From Candidatus Gastranaerophilales bacterium (GTDB lineage Bacteria > Cyanobacteriota > Vampirovibrionia > Gastranaerophilales > Gastranaerophilaceae), in the NCBI GenBank assembly GCA_947628355.1, contig CANQZO010000046.1, positions 1-10,834 on the forward strand: a stretch of DNA of 10,834 bases, in the 5' to 3' direction. Positions within the stretch are counted from its first letter, which is position 1. Each line of letters begins with the position of its first letter. Shown here piece by piece: positions 6,541 to 10,834 of this stretch. Position numbers and translations under genes: made by a program. The notes beneath the pieces were generated by a model that was given only the letters and a program-made list of their open reading frames with translations, did not search any database and was not told the DNA's origin.

Positions 6541-7620
6541 ATGAAACTGATAAGTAAAAAATTTGTTAATATACTTGGAATAACGGCATTTCTGATATTA
6601 AACGTAAATATTGCAAATGCCATAACTCCCGTATCTTCAAATGCTGATCAAGTAAAACTTGAGTCTGCGGAAGCGCGAATTCCCGCTAAAGAAATGAATA
6701 TTATAAACAGAGTCAATTTGAAGAATAAATTGAAACGTACTCCCGAAGCTCAAATTAAGAATTTTATTAAAAAATATAATAAATATTCCGAGTCAAATAA
6801 ACTTGATAAGCTAAAAAATATGTATTCCGATTCTTATGTAAATAATGACGGCTTCGATAAAGAAACATTGTTTAAATTAATACAAGAAGCAGCAGATTTA
6901 TATAAAGATTTAAAATATACATCTGATATTCAAGACATAAAAGTATCAGGAACAAATGCAACCGTAAAAGTGCATGAAAAAGCACAGGGCGAAACGCTAA
7001 AGGTTGTGGAAAGATTTAATGATACGGGACTTATAACTTCAGAACTGAATTATACAAATTATTTGAGAAAAGAAGACGGCAAATGGAAAATACTTGCAAG
7101 CGATATAACTTCGGAAAAAGTCACATTACAGTACGGAGAGGCAAAAAAAGCCGACTTTGAGATATCGGCTCCCGAATATATCGGAGCGGGAAAAGATTAT
7201 GAAGTTTCCGTAAAGGCTAATATTAATGCACCAAGTGCTGTTGAACAGGCAAAAAGCATTGATAAAGAATCTAAAGGTGAAGATAATGAGGTATTGCTTG
7301 AAACAGTTTCACCCGACGGTGTATTTATGTTCGGTTCTATTACAAACGAGAAAATAACATATCCGCAAGATCACGGAGAAGATGTATTAAGAGGCTTAAA
7401 ATCTAACGAACTTGCAAGAATAATTACGTCAAATACAGATAATTGTAATGAATATGCAACGGCTTCGTTAGGTATAACAAGAGCGCACGTTGACCCTGCT
7501 TCGGTTGTGATTGACATGACCGGTATGGCAATATTAATGACAAGAGTAAATGTATTAACTATTAAAGATATAGCAAAAAATGAAAAGGAGTCAAAAAATG
7601 ACAAAAATTCAGCGAAATGA
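6541..7620 (+). CDS. Secreted protein with NTF2-like domain, function unknown
   Basis: From ATG 6541 the product is 359 residues. The first 27 (basic MKLISKK, a hydrophobic core, then NIANA before ITP) form a Sec signal peptide with a likely cut after ANA. There is no lipobox Cys, so it is expected to be periplasmic or exported. Residues about 67-190 read as an NTF2/SnoaL-like fold: a helical start (QIKNFIKKYNKYSESNKLDKL), M-Y-S-D-S-Y-V, then a strand-rich end with YLRKEDGKWKILASD. A beta-rich second domain (about 198-345) follows, starting ADFEISAPEYIGAGKDYEVSV, an Ig-like opening. The tail is charged (KNEKESKNDKNSAK). A longer frame could begin at 6490, but that places 17 residues before the signal peptide, so 6541 is chosen. 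Its last 23 bases overlap lspA. Role unknown. Confidence 0.7.
   Translation: MKLISKKFVNILGITAFLILNVNIANAITPVSSNADQVKLESAEARIPAKEMNIINRVNLKNKLKRTPEAQIKNFIKKYNKYSESNKLDKLKNMYSDSYVNNDGFDKETLFKLIQEAADLYKDLKYTSDIQDIKVSGTNATVKVHEKAQGETLKVVERFNDTGLITSELNYTNYLRKEDGKWKILASDITSEKVTLQYGEAKKADFEISAPEYIGAGKDYEVSVKANINAPSAVEQAKSIDKESKGEDNEVLLETVSPDGVFMFGSITNEKITYPQDHGEDVLRGLKSNELARIITSNTDNCNEYATASLGITRAHVDPASVVIDMTGMAILMTRVNVLTIKDIAKNEKESKNDKNSAK
7585..7590 (+). promoter_or_regulatory. Ribosome binding site that sets the lspA start
   Basis: AAGGAG ends 7 bases before ATG 7598. The alternative in-frame ATG at 7580 would have this site inside the coding sequence, so 7598 is preferred. Confidence 0.75.
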
Positions 7621-8101
7621 ATCAAAAGCATTGGTTGATATGGGTGCTATAATAAAATATGTGCTGCTTACAGTATTGTTTTCAGTGGCAATTTTCGGTG
7701 TAAGAGAAATTGTATTGTATTCATTGACTTTATCACCTACAAAACAAGTAGGTAACGGGTTTTTGACACTCTATGAAATCCATAATACGGGTGCGGCTTT
7801 TAATCTTTTTGCAGGTCATAACGAAATATTAATTTCAGCTTCATTTTTTGCAGTTGCAATAATAGCATTTTCACTGTTAATACTCTCAACAAGGCTTTCT
7901 CATACGGCAATATCGGGGATGTCATTATTAAGTGCAGGCATATTAATGAATATGTTTGAGCGTATTTCCCACGGTTATGTAATTGACTACATTTTCTGTA
8001 ATTTCGCGCCCGGTTTTCCGATGTTTAATATCGCAGATGTAATGATAGTATTTGGTGCGCTCGGAATTGTTATGTCGTTATTTTCAAAAAACAGGTCATA
8101 A
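7598..8101 (+). CDS. lspA: Lipoprotein signal peptidase (signal peptidase II), with divergent motif
   Basis: An inner-membrane aspartyl protease that removes the signal peptide from lipid-modified prolipoproteins. The 167 residues form four hydrophobic helices (about 19-38, 77-97, 104-121, 145-163). Family motifs are HNTGAAFNLF (62-71), HGYVIDY (125-131) with catalytic Asp130, and FNIADV (143-148) with catalytic Asp147. The usual GN-x-x-DR before the first Asp is here MNMFER (117-122): the Asn is kept, but Gly becomes Met and Asp becomes Glu. Both catalytic Asp are intact, so activity is expected. It overlaps the end of the secreted NTF2-like gene by 23 bases, and the pseudouridine synthase follows 5 bases after its stop. 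The position of FNIAD near the C-terminus is normal. Confidence 0.9.
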   Translation: MTKIQRNESKALVDMGAIIKYVLLTVLFSVAIFGVREIVLYSLTLSPTKQVGNGFLTLYEIHNTGAAFNLFAGHNEILISASFFAVAIIAFSLLILSTRLSHTAISGMSLLSAGILMNMFERISHGYVIDYIFCNFAPGFPMFNIADVMIVFGALGIVMSLFSKNRS

Positions 8102-8106
8102 AATAA

Positions 8107-9033
8107 ATGTCTAAAAAATATGTTTTTAGTGTCCAATCTGTAAGTGAACCTTTAAGACTGGACACTTTTTTATCAAAGCAGGATATATTTTCATCGCGTT
8201 CTCAAGTGCAAAATATTATTAAAAAAAATCAGGTATATGTTAACGGAAAAACGCAAAAAGGCTCTTACTCGGTAAAAGAAGAAGATTTAATTGAAGTTGA
8301 ATTAAGCGATGAATTTAATGTTATAATTCCTCCGGAAAATATTAAAATTGATATAGTTTGGGAGGATGACGATATATTGGTTGTAAATAAACCGAAATTA
8401 ATGCTGACTCACCCTACGGTAAAAGAAACAACGGGAACTCTTGTAAATGCTTTGTTATATAAATACGGATATGAAGGGTTATCTGATATTAACGGAGTAA
8501 TGCGTCCCGGGATTGTTCATCGCCTTGACAGAAATACCTCGGGGCTTTTAATGGTAGCAAAAAATAATAAGGCTCATCGGCATTTGGCTGAGCAGATAAA
8601 AATAAAATCCGCCCGCAGAAATTATTTGGCAATAGTACACGGAAACTTTGAAAATCAAACGGGAACAATTAATTTACCTATTGGAAGAAATCCTAATCAT
8701 CCAGAAAAAATGGCGGTTGAAGAAAACGGCAAACCTTCTGTTACTCATTATAAAATTATTGAGCAGTTTAAAGGTTATTCTTATCTTGAGCTTGAGCTTG
8801 AAACAGGCAGAACTCATCAAATAAGAGTACATTTAAGCTATACAGGTCATCCTATTGTAAATGACAGCTTGTATAATCCGAACTTATTAAAGGTAAAAAC
8901 TCAAGAGCAGGTGCTTCAAGCGTATAAGCTCAAATTTACCGCATTAAAAAATGATGATATAATTAATCTTGAAATATCTCCCGATGAAGATATTGAAAAA
9001 GTCTTAAAATACTTAAGGAGCAATTACAGATGA
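8107..9033 (+). CDS. rluD: RluA-family 23S rRNA pseudouridine synthase, RluD-like
   Basis: Isomerises specific uridines to pseudouridine, most likely in large-subunit rRNA. Of 308 residues, about 15-75 form an S4 RNA-binding domain (RLDTFLSKQ...SRSQVQNIIKKNQVYVNGK). The catalytic domain begins with VVNKPKLMLTHP (92-103). The signature HRLDRNTSGLL (138-148) carries the catalytic Asp141. The motifs LETGRTHQIRVHL (231-243), GHPIVND and the late LQAYKLKF complete the RluA pattern. An S4 domain plus HRLDRxTSGL points to the RluC/RluD branch; which uridines are modified cannot be read from sequence. The ribosome binding site is weak. It is commonly a neighbour of lspA, as here. Its stop overlaps the next ATG (ATGA). 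Confidence 0.9.
   Translation: MSKKYVFSVQSVSEPLRLDTFLSKQDIFSSRSQVQNIIKKNQVYVNGKTQKGSYSVKEEDLIEVELSDEFNVIIPPENIKIDIVWEDDDILVVNKPKLMLTHPTVKETTGTLVNALLYKYGYEGLSDINGVMRPGIVHRLDRNTSGLLMVAKNNKAHRHLAEQIKIKSARRNYLAIVHGNFENQTGTINLPIGRNPNHPEKMAVEENGKPSVTHYKIIEQFKGYSYLELELETGRTHQIRVHLSYTGHPIVNDSLYNPNLLKVKTQEQVLQAYKLKFTALKNDDIINLEISPDEDIEKVLKYLRSNYR
8128..8171 (+). other. Hairpin plus T-run inside the start of the pseudouridine synthase gene
   Basis: AGTGTCCA (8128-8135) and TGGACACT (8159-8166) are exact 8-bp arms around a 23-base loop, followed directly by further T residues to 8171. It looks like a weak intragenic terminator or attenuator about 20 bases after the start codon. Chance within coding sequence is possible. 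Confidence 0.3.
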
Positions 9034-9389
9034 AAAGTAAAGTTTTAATGGTTATAGAATTAATAATCTTTTGCGGATTTATATATATTTTAGTTGTAAA
9101 TTATCTTGCAAAAACAACCGCAGGATTTAATGCCGCTTTAGGTGACGGCGGTTATGTTGTTTTAAGCACTTTTTTTGTTTTGTTACTGGGATATGTACTG
9201 GGACTATTGTCAGGAATACTTAATACTGCAGCGGTAAGCTCTAAATATAAAGAACAGCTTGAGTTCTACGCAAGAAAAAATGAAAAACTCGCTCAGCAGA
9301 ATGAAATAGATACTGACGACCGAGAGGCACTGCAAAGGAAAATAGCTTCGCTTGAAATTGCTTTGAAAAACGCTTTAAATAATAAATAG
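9030..9389 (+). CDS. Small two-TM protein with C-terminal coiled coil (LapA-like)
   Basis: This 119-residue protein has two hydrophobic helices (about 5-27 and 41-64) joined by a short Gly-rich turn (ALGDGGY). A charged, heptad-like tail follows (about 70-116, KYKEQLEFYARKNEKLAQQ... and REALQRKIASLEIALKNAL). The layout matches LapA/DUF1049-type inner-membrane proteins, where the coiled coil is a cytosolic interaction surface. I rely on architecture only. The start overlaps the preceding stop by 4 bases (ATGA) and has AAGGAG 9 bases upstream, so it belongs to the lspA-rluD operon and is probably its last gene. Its stop abuts the stop of the convergent regulator with no gap. Confidence 0.6.
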   Translation: MKSKVLMVIELIIFCGFIYILVVNYLAKTTAGFNAALGDGGYVVLSTFFVLLLGYVLGLLSGILNTAAVSSKYKEQLEFYARKNEKLAQQNEIDTDDREALQRKIASLEIALKNALNNK

Positions 9390-9710
9390 TTATAATTTTA
9401 TTAATATTGAAATAATATTATATATTTTCTTCAATTTTGCTTTTGAGCACTGCTTAAGAAGTAGTGTAATATTTTTAATAATTTCTTCGTTATCTTTATT
9501 CTCGTTAATCATAAAAAGTTCAACGGGGGTAATTTTAAATGCTTTGCAGATATTATCAATAGTAACGGCATTGGGCTGATATCTATTTCTTTCAATATTG
9601 GAAAGACCTTGCAGACTCATCCCGATTTTTTCTGCAAATGCCTCTTGAGTCAACCCGTTTATTTGCCTTAATTTTTTTATGCTTGAATTTAAAATTTTTT
9701 GATAGTCCAT
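9390..9710 (-). CDS. XRE/Cro-CI family helix-turn-helix transcriptional regulator
   Basis: This 106-residue protein has an HTH_3 domain over about 9-66. Helices 2-3 read LTQEAFAEKIGMSLQGLSNIE, and the family end is NRYQPNAVTIDNICKAFKITPVELF. The C-terminal third (67-106) is a short helical extension rich in Lys/Ile/Leu that could mediate dimerisation. It is a DNA-binding repressor or activator with no partner toxin visible beside it. No Shine-Dalgarno is seen before ATG 9710. A perfect palindrome 25-45 bases upstream is its likely autoregulatory operator and may also affect the plus-strand gene at 9879. Its end abuts the end of the coiled-coil protein gene. Confidence 0.88.
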   Translation of the reverse strand: MDYQKILNSSIKKLRQINGLTQEAFAEKIGMSLQGLSNIERNRYQPNAVTIDNICKAFKITPVELFMINENKDNEEIIKNITLLLKQCSKAKLKKIYNIISILIKL

Positions 9711-9734
9711 TCTAATAATTTATAATATATAGTC

Positions 9735-9755
9735 ATTTAGTTTAATAAACTAAAT
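9735..9755. promoter_or_regulatory. Perfect palindrome, likely operator of the XRE regulator
   Basis: Arms ATTTAGTTTA (9735-9744) and TAAACTAAAT (9746-9755) are exact reverse complements around a single base. The size and symmetry suit a Cro/CI-type dimer. On the minus strand it sits where the -35 region of the regulator promoter would be, with TATATT/TATAAA sequences following before ATG 9710, so binding would block that promoter. Confidence 0.65.
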
Positions 9756-9800
9756 AGAGAATAACATGGCTAAATAATTATAAGAAATGTAACAAAATAC

Positions 9801-9831
9801 TTGATAATTGTTAATTTAAAAAATTTATAAG
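9801..9831 (+). promoter_or_regulatory. Possible promoter for the gene at 9879
   Basis: TTGATA (9801-9806) and TATAAG (9826-9831) are 19 bases apart, or 18 to the overlapping TTATAA. The spacing is long, so this is a weak call. Transcription would start about 40 bases before the ATG. Confidence 0.3.
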
Positions 9832-9878
9832 TTTTAACAGGATTACAAAAATATAAATACAAGAAAAGGAGAAACATT

Positions 9879-10535
9879 ATGACAGATGTAAAAAGTATTA
9901 GTTCAGGGAATGTATTATTAAAGGAATTAGCAAAACCTGCTGATAAAACTGAAAAGAAATCCTCTGAACAAGTAAAAGACGGGAAGAAAAAAATTGCACT
10001 TGCTTTAACAGGTCTTGGAATTGCAGCAGCCGCAGGGGTCGGGATTGCTGTTGCCGTTAAAAAAGGTAAAATTAATTTACCTTCTTTAAAAAAGAATGTT
10101 CAAACTTCAGTGAAAGATAAAGCCGGTACAATAAAAGAAACTATTGGTAAATATGAATCATTATTGAATAAAGAAGGTATATCAGAGAACACAAAACAGC
10201 AAATAGGACACCGTCTTGAAGTATTAAAAAATACTCAAGTTGATATGGCTGATATGGAAAAATTAAAGAATATGGGCAAAACAAAAGCAGAATACATTAC
10301 AAATCGCCAAAAAGAAAAAATAAGTAAATTTATTTCAAATGTTTGTCCTTATGTAGCAGGAAAAACCACTGAAGTACCTTATGGGCATACTCCGGAAAAA
10401 TTTGCAGATGTTATGGATTGTTTTCTTAGCAACATAGAGGACAAAATGTTGTCTATGACTAAAGAAGATTTGTGTAATATTGTTATGAAAAATAAAGATA
10501 ATATAGCTGCGTTTTGTGGTGATATTTTAGTATAA
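9879..10535 (+). CDS. Orphan one-TM protein with helical C-terminal region, unknown function
   Basis: I do not recognise this 218-residue protein. The N-terminus is polar and not signal-like (MTDVKSISSGNVLLKELAKP), with a Lys-rich stretch at 21-38. A Gly/Ala-rich hydrophobic segment spans 38-60 (ALALTGLGIAAAAGVGIAVAV) and is followed by KKGK. Residues 70-218 are mostly helical and charged, with four Cys in the last 70 (156, 181, 199, 213). The Lys on both sides leaves topology open. The start is well supported by AAAGGAG 7 bases upstream. It stands alone between the XRE regulator and rpsL, with its own probable promoter and a hairpin after its stop. The divergent regulator may control it. Similar short proteins with an internal Gly/Ala-rich helix may be lineage-specific in the likely host group; that is inference. 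Confidence 0.75.
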   Translation: MTDVKSISSGNVLLKELAKPADKTEKKSSEQVKDGKKKIALALTGLGIAAAAGVGIAVAVKKGKINLPSLKKNVQTSVKDKAGTIKETIGKYESLLNKEGISENTKQQIGHRLEVLKNTQVDMADMEKLKNMGKTKAEYITNRQKEKISKFISNVCPYVAGKTTEVPYGHTPEKFADVMDCFLSNIEDKMLSMTKEDLCNIVMKNKDNIAAFCGDILV

Positions 10536-10570
10536 AATCAAAAATATATAAAAGAATTTTCTTATTAAAA

Positions 10571-10617
10571 TCAAGCCGTTTATGTTTTATTTAAAAAAAT
10601 AAATATAAACGGTTTGA
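10571..10617. terminator. Strong hairpin between the orphan gene and the rpsL promoter
   Basis: Arms TCAAGCCGTTTAT (10571-10583) and ATAAACGGTTTGA (10605-10617) pair over 13 bp with one G-U. An inner TTTATTT/AAATAAA pairing lengthens the stem. On the plus strand no clean T-run follows. It remains the only candidate terminator after the orphan gene and would shield rpsL from read-through. Confidence 0.5.
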
Positions 10618-10622
10618 TGTTG

Positions 10623-10651
10623 TTGACAATGAATTATGCTTGTAGTATCAA
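10623..10651 (+). promoter_or_regulatory. Promoter of rpsL (probable str operon)
   Basis: A consensus -35 TTGACA (10623-10628) is followed after 17 bases by TATCAA (10646-10651). It is the best sigma-70-like promoter in the window. Transcription from about 10658 would give a leader of roughly 115 bases before the rpsL ATG. Confidence 0.6.
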
Positions 10652-10657
10652 TAAATG

Positions 10658-10772
10658 TATATGATAGAAAGTGAGTGGTTTGTTTGTGCTGAATGAGCCA
10701 CGGGCGCTAACCGATTGACGGCGAGGAGGCGGCAGGAGGATAGAGCCAAAAGTAATGATACAAGGAGAAAAC
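10658..10772 (+). ncRNA. GC-rich 5' leader of rpsL, possible structured regulatory RNA
   Basis: About 10686-10747 is much richer in G and C than anything nearby and is not part of an evident gene. It contains two AGGAGG sequences (10724-10729 and 10734-10739), 34-49 bases before the start codon, in addition to the true site AAGGAG (10762-10767). A small CCG-attga-CGG hairpin and GGTT/AACC complementarity are visible. A 15-codon frame from GTG 10671 to TGA also fits within it. Ribosomal protein leaders often carry autoregulatory structures. I cannot match this one to a known family. Confidence 0.35.
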
Positions 10773-10834
10773 ATGCCAACAATAGCACAGTTAGTACGTA
10801 AAGAACGTAAAAGAACAACTGATAAGACTAAATC
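10773..10834 (+). CDS. rpsL: 30S ribosomal protein S12, N-terminal fragment cut by the window edge
   Basis: The first 20 codons read MPTIAQLVRKERKRTTDKTK, the conserved start of S12 (MPTI-x-QL-(V/I)R-x-x-R), followed by a partial Ser codon. S12 sits in the decoding centre of the small subunit and is the target of streptomycin-resistance mutations. RKER recalls the cyanobacterial type (MPTIQQLIRxER). AAGGAG lies 5 bases upstream. In most bacteria rpsG, fusA and tuf follow; they would lie beyond the edge. Confidence 0.93.
   Translation, partial: MPTIAQLVRKERKRTTDKTK

Noticed and set aside
9390..10535. Toxin-antitoxin pair formed by the XRE regulator and the 9879 gene
   Set aside because: The two are divergent and 168 bases apart, and the 218-residue protein has no toxin motif.
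10686..10747. Cyclic-di-GMP (GEMM) or cobalamin riboswitch upstream of rpsL
   Set aside because: GCCACGGG is reminiscent of GEMM and GCCAC of B12 elements, but the remaining conserved blocks are absent and rpsL is not a usual target.

Overview
This is an AT-rich bacterial window from an organism with a Gram-negative-type envelope. It encodes two steps of KDO (inner-core LPS sugar) synthesis, a lipoprotein signal peptidase and several Sec/membrane proteins. The N-terminus of ribosomal protein S12 at the right edge (MPTIAQLVRKER...) resembles the cyanobacterial/melainabacterial form, and the low GC and mix of core genes with orphan small membrane proteins would fit a gut Melainabacteria/Gastranaerophilales-like genome. 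That placement is inference, not proof.

Layout, left to right. (1) 1-3868, minus strand: a compact three-gene unit read right to left. It consists of a five-TM protein with two sulfatase-modifying/DUF1566-like domains (2057-3868), an M49 (dipeptidyl-peptidase III)-like zinc peptidase (293-2023), and the 5' part of an unidentified gene that runs off the left edge. That last gene has a run of 10 G in its early codons, which throws the reading frame off. With 8 or 11 G a continuous protein would be read across an 18-codon tandem duplication, so it is a candidate phase-variable locus. (2) 3914-5403, plus: kdsD-kdsC, overlapping by one base. (3) 5392-6156, minus: coaX, whose 3' end overlaps kdsC. 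(4) 6237-9389, plus: a tightly packed operon of a small three-TM protein, a secreted NTF2-like protein, lspA, an RluA/RluD-family pseudouridine synthase and a two-TM coiled-coil protein. (5) 9390-9710, minus: an XRE-family regulator with a perfect 10-bp-arm palindrome just upstream, its likely operator. (6) 9879-10535, plus: an orphan one-TM protein, followed by a hairpin. (7) A good promoter and an unusually GC-rich leader with two extra AGGAGG sequences, then the start of rpsL (10773 to the edge), presumably the str operon.

Most of the window is housekeeping. The accessory and more unusual parts are the left minus-strand unit (poly-G tract, tandem duplication, inverted repeat, M49-like peptidase, double-domain membrane protein) and the regulator/orphan pair before rpsL. 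No rRNA, tRNA, CRISPR array, transposase or integrase was seen. There is no gene-free stretch above 300 bases; the longest is 10536-10772.
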